Shown piece by piece: positions 8,443 to 17,242 of a stretch of 64,000 nt of DNA (its first letter is position 1; the number at the start of each line of letters is the position of its first letter). The DNA lies in the NCBI RefSeq assembly GCF_014696435.1, contig NZ_JACJQG010000025.1:45170-109169 (forward strand), read 5' to 3'. A program made the translations under genes and the position numbers. Origin of the DNA: Calothrix anomala FACHB-343 (GTDB lineage: Bacteria; Cyanobacteriota; Cyanobacteriia; Cyanobacteriales; Nostocaceae). The notes below the pieces were generated by a model. The model was not told where the DNA came from and did not search any database. It saw nothing but the letters and a program-made list of their open reading frames with translations.

Positions 8443-8669
8443 TTCGAGTTTCCCTTTCGGAACTCGGAGTTTGCTGTTCGGAACTCGAAGTTTCCCCTTC
8501 TGAACTCGAAGTTTCCTGTTTTGAACTCGAAGTTTCCCTTTCGGAACTCGAAGTTTCCTGTTTTGAACTCGGAGTTTGCTGTTCGGAACTCGGAGTTTGC
8601 TGTTCGGAACTCGGAGTTTGCTGTTCGGAACTCAAAGTTTGCTGTTCGGAACTCGGAGTTCCGCGTTCC
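8443..8669. repeat. 21-bp tandem repeat, ~11 units
   Basis: Units alternate between TCGGAGTTTGCTGTTC and TCGAAGTTTCCTGTTT types, each closing with GAAC or similar. Because 21 is a multiple of 3, frames stay open on both strands without a real gene. Related in reverse orientation to the array at 17243-17468. Confidence 0.85.
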
Positions 8670-8718
8670 AAGCTCAAATTATCGCCATCGCCGCTCGATT
8701 AATCGCCTTTTTTACGGG

Positions 8719-8797
8719 GTAGGTTGGGTTGAGGAACGAAACCCAACACCGAAAAACCTTGGCATAGTTGGGTTTCACTGGGTTCAACCCAACCTAC
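8719..8797. repeat. GTAGGTTGGGTT palindromic repeat, copy 1
   Basis: Ends GTAGGTTGGGTT / AACCCAACCTAC with an inner GAAACCCAAC / GTTGGGTTTC pair. A second copy is at 13787-13880. It supplies the TAG stop of the acetyltransferase gene at 8794. Confidence 0.8.
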
Positions 8798-9225
8798 ATC
8801 TGACTTAACTCGATAGTAAAGTGATAAGCTCTGATTTCTAGACGCTGCTTAAAGTAAAAACGATGAGCCGCGAAGCGCTGAACCCCGGAATCGAGGTGTA
8901 ATTGTTGGCAAGCATTAGCTTGAGCATAATCTATTAGCCAATTGAGGAGATTTGAACCGTAACCTTGAGAGCGATCGCGTTCTTGAGTTACCAAATCATC
9001 CACATAAACAAACTTACCCCAAGATAAGGATTCAGCGATTCTAAATCCGGCTACAGCCTTGATGCTTCCCCCATCTTCTAAATAAGCTAGGTGAAAACCT
9101 TGCTGTTGTTGTCTGCGAATGCGAGTGACAAACTCACTAGCGACAAGATGGGGACGAAGCAATTGCATAGTGGGGAAACAACGCTCAATTTCTGCATCAG
9201 ACTGTGCCAGATTAATGTGAGTCAT
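8794..9225 (-). CDS. GNAT family N-acetyltransferase
   Basis: 143 residues, GNAT fold. The acetyl-CoA loop is RSQGYGSNLLNWL (~residues 85-97), preceded by the beta-4 strand KFVYVDDLVT and followed by the C-terminal HRFYFKQR segment typical of small-molecule acetylators. Its ATG follows the ndhK stop without a gap, so the two are co-transcribed. The TAG stop lies inside a dispersed palindromic repeat, so the natural C-terminus may have been trimmed or replaced. Substrate unknown. Confidence 0.8.
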   Translation of the reverse strand: MTHINLAQSDAEIERCFPTMQLLRPHLVASEFVTRIRRQQQQGFHLAYLEDGGSIKAVAGFRIAESLSWGKFVYVDDLVTQERDRSQGYGSNLLNWLIDYAQANACQQLHLDSGVQRFAAHRFYFKQRLEIRAYHFTIELSQM

Positions 9226-9927
9226 TTAGTCTCGGATAACTTGAGAATTTTGAGTTTTTGGTAATGCTAAGGGTAATTGCGAATCTGGATCTATAGCAAG
9301 TTCTGGCGGGTAAGTTTCTCTAGTAGAACTTCTGAGATATTGTCCATCGTTGACAGGTTCTACAGGCTTGAGGCGATGATTAATACTGTAATAGCGGTGA
9401 GTTTGTTGGCTGATATGACGTTCTTGAATGCTTTCATTCGCAATTTTCTTTCGCAATTTAATAATTGCATCGATGACAGCTTCCGGTCGAGGCGGGCATC
9501 CTGGTATATAAACATCAACTGGAATTAATTTATCTACACCCCGCACGGCGCTAGGAGAATCAACACTAAACATTCCTCCTGTAATGGTACAAGCACCCAT
9601 CGCGATGACATATTTAGGTTCCGGCATTTGTTCGTACAGCCGCACGAGATTCGGCGCATACTTCATGCTAATTGTGCCAGCCGTAATTAACAGATCTGCT
9701 TGTCGCGGAGTCGCTCTGGGAATCATCCCATATCGTTCTAAGTCGAAGCGCGACGCATAAGCAGCCATAAATTCCATAAAGCAACAGGCTGTACCAAACA
9801 TCAAGGGATACAGACTGGACATTTTTACCCAGTTGTAGATGTCATCTACTGTGGTGAGAATTATATTTTCCGATAATTGTTGCGTAATTTCCGGACGCTC
9901 AACGGGGTTGATAATTGAACTAGTCAT
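9226..9927 (-). CDS. ndhK: NAD(P)H-quinone oxidoreductase subunit K paralogue (NdhK-type)
   Basis: 233 residues of the NuoB/NdhK family, the peripheral-arm subunit that holds the 4Fe-4S cluster N2 next to plastoquinone. Ligands are visible as Cys48 and Cys49 (FGTACCF), Cys113 (MGACTITGG) and Cys144 (PGCPPRPE). Normally ndhK sits between ndhC and ndhJ; here neither is present. It is followed instead by an acetyltransferase with no gap. The segment [19 protein letters not shown] differs from the canonical cyanobacterial sequence as I recall it, so this is probably a second, specialised copy. Confidence 0.88.
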   Translation of the reverse strand: MTSSIINPVERPEITQQLSENIILTTVDDIYNWVKMSSLYPLMFGTACCFMEFMAAYASRFDLERYGMIPRATPRQADLLITAGTISMKYAPNLVRLYEQMPEPKYVIAMGACTITGGMFSVDSPSAVRGVDKLIPVDVYIPGCPPRPEAVIDAIIKLRKKIANESIQERHISQQTHRYYSINHRLKPVEPVNDGQYLRSSTRETYPPELAIDPDSQLPLALPKTQNSQVIRD

Positions 9928-10296
9928 AAGTTGAGTTCCCCAATAAATATTTGTAGAGCAATTTATTGCTACATCACTGCTAACGACAATTTCCGAAAAC
10001 TCTCCCCTTGTAGCTTGAAAATAGGGGCTAGGGGAAAAGGATTTTTATGTTTGGTTGCGGGATTTTATCACAATCAATTTCTGGCGATCGCATACCTGCA
10101 GTCAGTGCAAAAAGCAATTAGCTAGAAGCGTTGTAGAGCGATCGCTATTTGATTTCGGAGTGAGATAACGTTACTTGCATTCCATAGTCATAACGATTAT
10201 GATTTAAATACGAAGTAGTTATGAGTATGATGTAGTTGGTTTGCAGACCAAGATTAAGTTTGGGTAATCTGACTTATATGGAGAATTTCTCTACCT
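9928..10296. other. Intergenic upstream of ndhK and the catalase remnant
   Basis: 369 bases without an intact gene. It should hold the divergent promoters of ndhK and of the former catalase gene. A HIP1 site (10136-10145 region) and the AT-rich stretch 10185-10235 are the only notable items. Confidence 0.4.
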
Positions 10297-10446
10297 ATGA
10301 CTGAACTGCAAAAGTTGACCACTGCTGATGGTATCTCCGTTGCTGACAACCAGAACTCACTAACTGCTGGCCCCCGTGGCCCGGTATTAATTCAGGATTT
10401 CCACTTAATTGAAAAACTGACAATCAACAATAATATCCAAAAATAA
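10297..10446 (+). pseudogene. Catalase N-terminal remnant, 49 codons
   Basis: Starts with ATG behind a GGAGAA ribosome site and reads through [15 protein letters not shown] and [10 protein letters not shown]. This is the N-terminal signature of clade catalases, which normally continues to ~480 residues or more. Here the match ends after EKL, followed by TINNNIQK and a stop. All catalytic residues are missing, so it cannot be an active catalase. Either a deletion removed the rest of the gene or the 5' end was left behind by a rearrangement. An AT-rich hairpin follows directly. Confidence 0.85.
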
Positions 10447-10803
10447 TAGCTACATTATCAATATTTACTACTGAAGTATAGTAGTAAATATTTAGAAGTA
10501 ATTATACAAATTTTTATATCTACTAAATGTGTGCAAAGGCTTGACTATACAATCAAGATAACTGTTAGTATCAGATATTTAGTATCAATTGCAGCTACAG
10601 AAAATTATTTAATAACTTTAATTGTTTTAAGTTAAAAAATATTAACTACAATTACTATACGTAAAATCATTGAAAATAATTTATCTGGCAGATCGGGAAT
10701 CATTTGGCCTAAAATGTCGTCTACAGTTTAATCAAAATTAACTTCTCCCTGATTCCAGCGAAATCTTCCTGATTTATTATTTAAAGATTAGAGGATTTGT
10801 ATA
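10447..10803. other. Very AT-rich intergenic region
   Basis: Contains the hairpin at 10460-10492 and presumably the promoter of the polysaccharide gene that starts at 10804. I see no further catalase sequence here in any frame. Confidence 0.45.
10460..10492. repeat. Perfect 13-bp inverted repeat with 7-nt loop
   Basis: AATATTTACTACT / AGTAGTAAATATT, 14 bp beyond the catalase-remnant stop. It could be a terminator of the lost gene or a protein-binding palindrome; no T-run follows. Confidence 0.7.
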
Positions 10804-13002
10804 GTGACTAACAGTAGTCTGAACCAAGGGCAAATGCTCAACAACTCTTCACCAAACGCGATTGATATCAAACAACTCACTACAATTCTGTATCACAGAC
10901 GTTATCTCATATTAGGTATTTCCTGTGCAGTTATCTCAGTAGCTAGCGTCTTGGCTATCTTGGCGAAACCAAATTACCAAAGCTCGATGCAAATACTGGT
11001 AAGTTCCAAGTTAGATCCAGGCTTAGATGCAAATAAAGTTCAGGGAAAAACAGATAGTCAAGGAACTGAAGATCTCAACGTTCAAGTTGTAGACTATACA
11101 GCTCAACAAAAACTAATGGAAAGTTCTCCATTAATTCAAAAAGCTGTAGATTTACTGCGTCCTAATTACCCCAACATTACTTTAGAAGATATTAAAGGTA
11201 AACCAGGACAATATGAAAAATCGCCGTTAAATGTCACTCAGATAAAAACTGCAACGGGAATTAACGATCTAAACAATCAAATATTTGAGATTTCTTTTAA
11301 AGATAAAGACCCAGTTAAAACCCAAAAAGTGTTGCAAGCACTACAAATTGTTTATCACAATTACAACATTGAAGAACAAAAGGAGCGATTAAATCAAGGG
11401 CTGGCTTATGTTAACGCTCGCTTACCCGAAGTCAGAAAACAAGTTAGCCAATCAGAACAGAAATTAGAAAAATTTCGCAAAAAGTATAATTTAGTCGATC
11501 CAGAGGTACAAAGCAAAATTCTGCTGCAATCTTTAGCGGATATTCAAAAACAATTACAAAATACTCGCGCCCAAATTCAAGACATCAAAGCGCGCCAAGC
11601 CGGACTACAGCGAAAAATGGTGTCTTTATCCCAAAAAAGTATAGTTTCTTCGCGTTTGAGCCAATCACCGCGCTACCAAACTTTACTGAATGAAATTCAA
11701 AAAACCGAATTAGAACTTTCACAACAAAGACTACGATATACAGAAAATTCTCCTGTAATCGAAACCCTAAAACAGCAACGCCAAAGCCAATTAGCCTTAC
11801 TGCGACAAGAGGTAGGAAGATCTGCAGAAGCAAATGATACCAATACAAATAATTCTAGTCCCGGACAAATTGCTGGGGTTGATTTAAAGGTAGTAGAAGA
11901 ATTAAATCAAATACAAACTACTTCTTTAGGACTGATAGCTAATGAAAAAAGTTTAGTTGAAGCCGAACAAAAATTACGTGTTGAACTGAGCAAGTATCCT
12001 AGCATTATAGCTGAGTATAATCGTTTATTACCAGATATAAGAAACAGTCGTCAAACCTTAGAACAATTATTGCAGCAGCAACAGTCTTTAGGAATGACAA
12101 TTGCGCAAACTGGATTTGATTGGCAATTATTAGAAGCACCAGAAAAGGGAACATATATCGGTAGTGGTAGGTTGTTTTTGTTAGGTGGAGCTTTAATAAC
12201 CGGGCCGATTTTAGGAATTATTACAGCTTTAATTTGGCAAATATTTCATGATGTGATTTATTCGCCACAACAATTAAGAAGGCTGACAAATCTGCGACTA
12301 TTGGGAGCAGTCCCGAAGATTGTTGAAAAGAGTCGAAAAAGACGATGTTTTAAACCATTTAAGCATCAGGAATCAATGGCAATTTTAGGAGAAACTATCC
12401 CTAGTTTGCCAGACCACGAAAATTTTGATTTAGTCTATCAAAATATTCAATTATTTAATTATCCTGTTGCTTTTAAATCGCTGATGTTGACTTCAACCCT
12501 AGCGGGTGAAGGAAAAACAACCTTAGCTTTGGGGCTGGCTGCGAGCGCATCTCACATGCATCGTCGCGTATTAGTAATTGATGCTAATTTGCAGCATCCT
12601 AACTTGCATAAAAAATTAAATCTGTCTAATGATTGGGGTTTATCTCTGTTATTAGTTGATGAAAGTAATAATCCAGTTGCTGAGTATATTCAACCAATTC
12701 ATCCCCACATTGATGTTTTAACTGCTGGCCCCGCACCAGAAGACGCTGTTAAGCTACTCAGTTCAGGGCGGATGAAAGAAATTATTGAATTGTTTGAACA
12801 AACCTACGATTTAGTGTTAATTGATGCTCCAGCAATTTTAAATAAGGTTGATGCCAGAATTCTGGCATCTTTGTGTAATGCCATTGTGTTAGTCGGGCGG
12901 ATTGGTCAGGTAACTCAAAGCGAACTCATGGATGCTAGAGAAATTTTCAGCAACTTAAATTTAATTGGCGCGATCGCTAATGATGTCAAACAAACTAAGT
13001 AG
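10804..13002 (+). CDS. Polysaccharide co-polymerase with BY-kinase domain (Wzz/Wzc-type)
   Basis: 732 residues. Wzz domain with a first membrane segment (~34-54), a long periplasmic part with coiled coil (~195-345), a second membrane segment (~457-480), then a cytoplasmic ATPase: Walker A LAGEGKTT, Walker A' VIDANLQHPN, Walker B LVLIDAPA. These proteins control chain length and export of exopolysaccharide. The tail ends IANDVKQTK, so the usual tyrosine cluster for autophosphorylation is absent. No glycosyltransferase or Wzx/Wzy gene is near. Starts with GTG behind GAGGA. The stop is followed at once by a dispersed repeat. Confidence 0.88.
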   Translation: MTNSSLNQGQMLNNSSPNAIDIKQLTTILYHRRYLILGISCAVISVASVLAILAKPNYQSSMQILVSSKLDPGLDANKVQGKTDSQGTEDLNVQVVDYTAQQKLMESSPLIQKAVDLLRPNYPNITLEDIKGKPGQYEKSPLNVTQIKTATGINDLNNQIFEISFKDKDPVKTQKVLQALQIVYHNYNIEEQKERLNQGLAYVNARLPEVRKQVSQSEQKLEKFRKKYNLVDPEVQSKILLQSLADIQKQLQNTRAQIQDIKARQAGLQRKMVSLSQKSIVSSRLSQSPRYQTLLNEIQKTELELSQQRLRYTENSPVIETLKQQRQSQLALLRQEVGRSAEANDTNTNNSSPGQIAGVDLKVVEELNQIQTTSLGLIANEKSLVEAEQKLRVELSKYPSIIAEYNRLLPDIRNSRQTLEQLLQQQQSLGMTIAQTGFDWQLLEAPEKGTYIGSGRLFLLGGALITGPILGIITALIWQIFHDVIYSPQQLRRLTNLRLLGAVPKIVEKSRKRRCFKPFKHQESMAILGETIPSLPDHENFDLVYQNIQLFNYPVAFKSLMLTSTLAGEGKTTLALGLAASASHMHRRVLVIDANLQHPNLHKKLNLSNDWGLSLLLVDESNNPVAEYIQPIHPHIDVLTAGPAPEDAVKLLSSGRMKEIIELFEQTYDLVLIDAPAILNKVDARILASLCNAIVLVGRIGQVTQSELMDAREIFSNLNLIGAIANDVKQTK

Positions 13003-13063
13003 GTCGGCGTAACGAAAATACAGGCAAAGGTAGTCATTGGTCATTGGTCATTAGTCATTAGTC
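13003..13063. repeat. 3'-associated repeat plus heptamer array (copy 2)
   Basis: GTCGGCGTAACGAAAATAC directly after the TAG stop, followed by degenerate GTCATTG/GTCATTA heptamers. Same layout as 1660-1728. Confidence 0.85.
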
Positions 13064-13144
13064 AGGGGTTGGAAACTGTAAAACTACTGACTATCCCATT
13101 CAATGCTACGATGTTGAAGTATCTGCTTGACTAGTTGCGATCGG

Positions 13145-13609
13145 ATGAATAAACCATTGGATGCGGCGCTTTCGGTTGAAATTTCTCAACGCATCAAAAG
13201 CAAAGCCAAAAAAACCTTTGATAATGCTTACAAAGCAGCACTGGCGACTGAGAAAGCAAAGTACGTCCAGGGGTTTGTAGTGTTTTCCGGTCAGCCATAC
13301 CGACCTGTTGAACATGCTTGGATTGAATTAGACGAGTCAATTGTCGATCCTAACCTCCCGCATCTGCAAAAAAAACCAGAGAACCTTTACTACTTCCCCG
13401 CAGAAAGCTTTTCTATTAAGAAACTCAAAGCCATTATTGAGGAATCTGAAGAAGATTATCCTGAAGATGACCCCCTACCCATTTATGGCGATCCACCTTA
13501 TGAATATTATGGTGATGTCATGTTGGGTGGGAAAAATTATTTAGATGCATATCAAGCTGCTGAGGCTAAAAGCAAAGAAATTAATCAACCCAAATTGGAT
13601 AGTAATTAA
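13145..13609 (+). CDS. Hypothetical protein, 154 aa
   Basis: Not recognised. I chose the ATG at 13145 (MNKPLDAALSVE); the TTG at 13127 would add six residues. N-terminal half basic and helical (IKSKAKKTFDNAYKAALA), centre with an aromatic beta-rich section (YVQGFVVFSGQPYRPVEHAW), C-terminal part acidic and tyrosine-rich (EDDPLPIYGDPPYEYYGD). Soluble, no signal peptide. It may be a cyanobacterial lineage-specific protein. It follows the polysaccharide gene by 142 bp, with a repeat in between. Confidence 0.65.
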   Translation: MNKPLDAALSVEISQRIKSKAKKTFDNAYKAALATEKAKYVQGFVVFSGQPYRPVEHAWIELDESIVDPNLPHLQKKPENLYYFPAESFSIKKLKAIIEESEEDYPEDDPLPIYGDPPYEYYGDVMLGGKNYLDAYQAAEAKSKEINQPKLDSN

Positions 13610-13616
13610 TAATTCT

Positions 13617-13683
13617 CAGTCGGTCGGTGTAATTAAAGATAACTAGCGAAGGCTGTCATTTGTCCTTTGTCATTGGTCATTTG
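13617..13683. repeat. 3'-associated repeat plus heptamer array (copy 3)
   Basis: GTCGGTCGGTGTAATTAAAG shortly after the TAA at 13609, ending in GTCATTT-type heptamers. A more diverged member of the family at 1660 and 13003. Confidence 0.7.
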
Positions 13684-13786
13684 GTAAGAGTTTCAAGCCA
13701 ATTTACGTTTCTTAACATAGTTCGGTTTATTTCCACTGACTTACTTAGTAGTAGATTGACAAGCCTAAAATGATGCAATAGATTTT

Positions 13787-13880
13787 GTAGGTTGGGTCGT
13801 TCGCGTTAGCGTCACGTAGTGAAGAATGAGACCCAACACTCAACGAATGTTGGGTTTCGCAAAGCCTCAACCCAACCTAC
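13787..13880. repeat. GTAGGTTGGGT palindromic repeat, copy 2
   Basis: Same ends and inner GAGACCCAAC / GTTGGGTTTC pairing as 8719-8797, with a different loop (GTTCGCGTTAGCGTCACG region). Confidence 0.8.
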
Positions 13881-13907
13881 AACTAACTTCTTGAAGAAGT
13901 CGGGGAT

Positions 13908-15053
13908 CTAGGAAGATAACTGCATTCGCTTTAAGATTCGTCGGGCGACATTAAATAGTAAAACGCCCAGAATAATTAGCATGAGGATGGCGAACCAAAC
14001 ACCAGCCCAACCGGTACCGCGCACGTAAGCATCGCGAGTAATTTCAATATAATAACGGGCGGGAATAATGGCAGAAAATAAGGATAGGGGAAAAGGAATA
14101 TTACTGATAGGATAAATAAATCCTGATAGTAGTAAAGCTGTTAAAAAGCCGACTAAGGCGACAGCTTGCACAGCAGAATTTTGATTATTGACGCGCACGC
14201 CAATTAATAAACCAAACATCACACTATCAATTAAAAATATCAGCGTACCAATGAATAATGGTGTTGGTTCTACTGCAAAGCTTAATTGCCAAATAATTGC
14301 ACTCATCACCATAATTAATATAGCTTCGCTAATGCCAATTAAAAGATAAGCCAAGCCTTTCCCTAATAGTAATTCCTCAGCAGTGAGATTAGAGGCATAA
14401 ACTTGTAAAATTGTCCCTTTTTCTTTTTCTCGCACCATTGCAACTGCTGTTAATAGTGAGGGATAAATCCAAAGGATTACTGCATAAATTCCAGGGACTA
14501 TATATAAAGATTCTTTTCTACCAGGGTTAAACCAGAGGCGGATATGGGCAACGATTTTATCAAATGAGGATTGTAGTCCAGAATCTCTTAAAAAGAATCT
14601 AGTAGTTGCTTGAATACTATTTTTGATAATTCTGGCATTATTCACATCTGTTCCATCAACTAACACTTGAATATTTATAGGTAAATCTGATTTAATCTGC
14701 CGACTAAAATCTGGGGGAATAATGACAGCAGCTTTGGCAAGTCCTTTATCAATTGCTTCTTGAGGATTAGATATTTCAACTTGAGATTTATTGAGGGAAT
14801 TAAACAGGGGAAATTTAAAGTTATGAATTGGTTCAAATTGATTCGTAGCAAATAAACGCTCAATATAAGAGCGACTGAGGGGACTGTTATCAAAATCTTG
14901 AATAAATATCGGAATATTTTTTGATTCTAGGCGAATCACAAATCCAAAAATAATTAAAGTCATCAAGGGTAAGAGAAACGCCAGCGCTAACGAAAGGCGA
15001 TCGCGTCTAAATTGGGCTAACTCTTTACGACATTGGGATAGTATTCTTGTCAT
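13908..15053 (-). CDS. ABC-2 type transporter permease (drug-efflux type)
   Basis: 381 residues. One N-terminal membrane helix (LALAFLLPLMTLIIFGFVI, ~22-40), a large extracytoplasmic loop (~50-175), then five hydrophobic segments ending in FAILMLIILGVLLFNVA. The EKEKGTILQVYASN turn and RYYIEITRDAYVRGTG fit YbhR/YhhJ-type permeases. It pairs with the double ATPase and HlyD protein upstream to pump a hydrophobic compound. The ATG at 15051-15053 lies at the edge of a heptamer array, with no recognisable ribosome site. Confidence 0.87.
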   Translation of the reverse strand: MTRILSQCRKELAQFRRDRLSLALAFLLPLMTLIIFGFVIRLESKNIPIFIQDFDNSPLSRSYIERLFATNQFEPIHNFKFPLFNSLNKSQVEISNPQEAIDKGLAKAAVIIPPDFSRQIKSDLPINIQVLVDGTDVNNARIIKNSIQATTRFFLRDSGLQSSFDKIVAHIRLWFNPGRKESLYIVPGIYAVILWIYPSLLTAVAMVREKEKGTILQVYASNLTAEELLLGKGLAYLLIGISEAILIMVMSAIIWQLSFAVEPTPLFIGTLIFLIDSVMFGLLIGVRVNNQNSAVQAVALVGFLTALLLSGFIYPISNIPFPLSLFSAIIPARYYIEITRDAYVRGTGWAGVWFAILMLIILGVLLFNVARRILKRMQLSS

Positions 15054-15081
15054 TGGTCATTTGTCATTTGTCATTTGTCAG
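15049..15081. repeat. Heptamer array covering the permease start codon
   Basis: Tandem TTGTCAT/TGGTCAT units; read on the minus strand they give AAATGAC repeats, one of which provides the ATG of the permease gene. Confidence 0.8.
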
Positions 15082-15115
15082 AGACGCGATTAATTGCGTC
15101 TGTACAATTGTCCAC

Positions 15116-17110
15116 CTACCCCCTGCCCCCTCTTCCCCCAATCCCCAAAGGGGGCCCCGAGTCCCCCTGCACCCTTGCCTCTTCCTCTGTGCGTTGGACT
15201 ATGCCGATGAAAGCATCTTCGAGGGAAAAGGGGATTGGACGGAGAGATTGTATATTTATGCGGTCTGTTTGCAAAATTGAGCGAATTCGGGGGATATCTG
15301 CGTCGGGATAGTCGAGGACTAGGTGGAGGCGATCGCCAAAAATTGACACTCGCCAAGGGGCAAACTGTGTTTTAAGTAAATTAGAGGCATCTTGGGTTCT
15401 ATCTGTAACTATTTCTATTAACTGGCCGGGTTGGGCGGCTTTAATTTCGCTGGGGGAACCTTGTACTACCATTTCCCCGGCTACCATAAAGCCCATGCGG
15501 TTACATTGTTCGGCTTCTTCTAAATAATGGGTGGTGACTAATACTGCTGTTCCATCTCGCGCAAACTCGTTAATTAACCGCCAAAATTGACGCCGCGCTA
15601 AGGGATCTACTCCTGATGTCGGTTCATCGAGAAATAATATCTCTGGTTCGTGCATCACGGAAGCGCCAAAGGCTACTCGCTGTTTCCATCCCCCTGGTAG
15701 TTGTCCGGTAAGCATATTTTCTCTACCAACTAAGCCACAAGTTCTCAATACCCAGTCGATTTTACTGCGACGTAATTGTCTGGCGACGCCATAAACACCA
15801 CAATAAAATTCTAAGTTCTGAATAATAGTTAAATCATCGTAAAGTGTGAACTTTTGACTCATGTAACCAATGCGTTTTCTTAAGGCACTGCTGCGTAAAT
15901 TCTGCGTTTCTCCAGCTAAGGAAATTTTGCCTGATGTCGGTTCTAGCAAGCCGCAGAGCATTTTAATAATTGTCGTCTTACCTGCGCCATTTGCTCCTAA
16001 TAATCCATAAATTTCACCGTAGGAAATTTCTAAATCTACACCTTTAACCGCTTGAAAATCACCAAATACTTTGCTTAACTTATTGGCACCAATCGCCACA
16101 GATAAATTATGAGCATCATTAGCTATTTTTTCATCCCTAGCCCCTGTTTTTGTCCGAGGAAAAGAAATAAATTCCGGGTCATTTCCCGATGCACGGAGAC
16201 GGGAGACAAATACATTTTCTAGAGTTGCATCTGCTGCTTGAATATTATTAAGTTGTAGTTGCTGTTGGGCAAAAATTTTCTCAACTGAGGCGCTTGCTTT
16301 GACAGCATCGCGAACTAATACATCTAATCTATCGCCAAAGGTTTGCACATCGACAATAGATGTTTGCAGATTATTACTAGCATCGTGCAAAACTCGCTCG
16401 GCGGCGGCAATATTATTGGTGCGAACTTCTAAACGCTGTAAACCCAAGCTTTCGCGTAACTGGGACAGAGTACCAATTTGCTGGATTTCGCCTGCATACA
16501 TTAAAGCAATGCGATCGCATCTTTCGGCTTCATCTAAATAGGGTGTAGCAACAACTACCGTCACCCCCTCAGCAGCGATCGCCGCTAATACATCCCAAAA
16601 TTCCCGCCGCGATACGGGATCTACACCTGTTGTCGGTTCATCTAATAACAAAATTTGCGGCTGAGAAATCAGCGCACAGCATAAAGCCAGCTTTTGTTTC
16701 ATCCCCCCAGAGAGACGACCCGCCAAGCGATCGCCAAATTTCTCTAAACTCATTAATCGCAGGTATTTATTGCGACGCTGCACAAAAATATTCTCAGAAA
16801 CTTCACGTAAACCCGCACTATAGCGGAGATTTTCATCAATACTAAGGTCAAGATACAGAGAAAATTGCTGAGTCAGGTACCCAATAGCTAAACGCGCATC
16901 GCGAGGAAGTTTACCTAATATCTGGATATTCCCGGCTGATGCTTCCATCACCCCACTTAAAATATGAAATGTCGTAGTTTTCCCCGCACCATCAGGGCCA
17001 ATTAAGCCAAAAATTTCTCCTTGGTTGACGGTAAAATCAATTCCCTTCACGGCGACTAATTTACCGTAACGTTTGTTTAAACCCTCCACCCGAATTACAA
17101 TGTTTGTCAT
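15116..17110 (-). CDS. Double ATP-binding protein of ABC efflux system (YbhF-like)
   Basis: 664 residues with two complete nucleotide-binding domains. First: Walker A GPDGAGKTT, signature LSGGMKQK, Walker B LLLDEPTTGVD. Second: Walker A GANGAGKTT, signature LPGGWKQR, Walker B LFLDEPTSGVD. Each is followed by the C-terminal regulatory segment of drug-type ABC ATPases. It powers the permease downstream. Oddities: the ATG sits inside a heptamer repeat, and the last ~20 residues (VQGDSGPPLGIGGRGGRG) are low-complexity and come from a GC-rich repeat, so the 3' end appears to have been extended by repeat DNA. Confidence 0.9.
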   Translation of the reverse strand: MTNIVIRVEGLNKRYGKLVAVKGIDFTVNQGEIFGLIGPDGAGKTTTFHILSGVMEASAGNIQILGKLPRDARLAIGYLTQQFSLYLDLSIDENLRYSAGLREVSENIFVQRRNKYLRLMSLEKFGDRLAGRLSGGMKQKLALCCALISQPQILLLDEPTTGVDPVSRREFWDVLAAIAAEGVTVVVATPYLDEAERCDRIALMYAGEIQQIGTLSQLRESLGLQRLEVRTNNIAAAERVLHDASNNLQTSIVDVQTFGDRLDVLVRDAVKASASVEKIFAQQQLQLNNIQAADATLENVFVSRLRASGNDPEFISFPRTKTGARDEKIANDAHNLSVAIGANKLSKVFGDFQAVKGVDLEISYGEIYGLLGANGAGKTTIIKMLCGLLEPTSGKISLAGETQNLRSSALRKRIGYMSQKFTLYDDLTIIQNLEFYCGVYGVARQLRRSKIDWVLRTCGLVGRENMLTGQLPGGWKQRVAFGASVMHEPEILFLDEPTSGVDPLARRQFWRLINEFARDGTAVLVTTHYLEEAEQCNRMGFMVAGEMVVQGSPSEIKAAQPGQLIEIVTDRTQDASNLLKTQFAPWRVSIFGDRLHLVLDYPDADIPRIRSILQTDRINIQSLRPIPFSLEDAFIGIVQRTEEEARVQGDSGPPLGIGGRGGRG

Positions 17111-17171
17111 TTGTCAATGGTCAATAGTCAATAGTCAATGGTCAATGGTCAATTGTCATTGGTCATTTATC
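17105..17171. repeat. Heptamer array over the ATPase start codon
   Basis: About nine TGTCATT / GGTCAAT / AGTCAAT units; the ATG of the ATPase (17108-17110) is within the first unit. Confidence 0.85.
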
Positions 17172-17242
17172 ATGGGTAGGGGCGGGGTTTCCCCGCCCTT
17201 TGCTTGAAGTTTGATGTTCCAAAGAGGAATTTTCATGTAAAA

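Noticed and set aside
8364-8808. Three overlapping frames of 92-142 codons on both strands
   Set aside because: They are frames kept open by the 21-bp tandem array; no ribosome site, repetitive peptide of S/E/L or F/R/N pattern.
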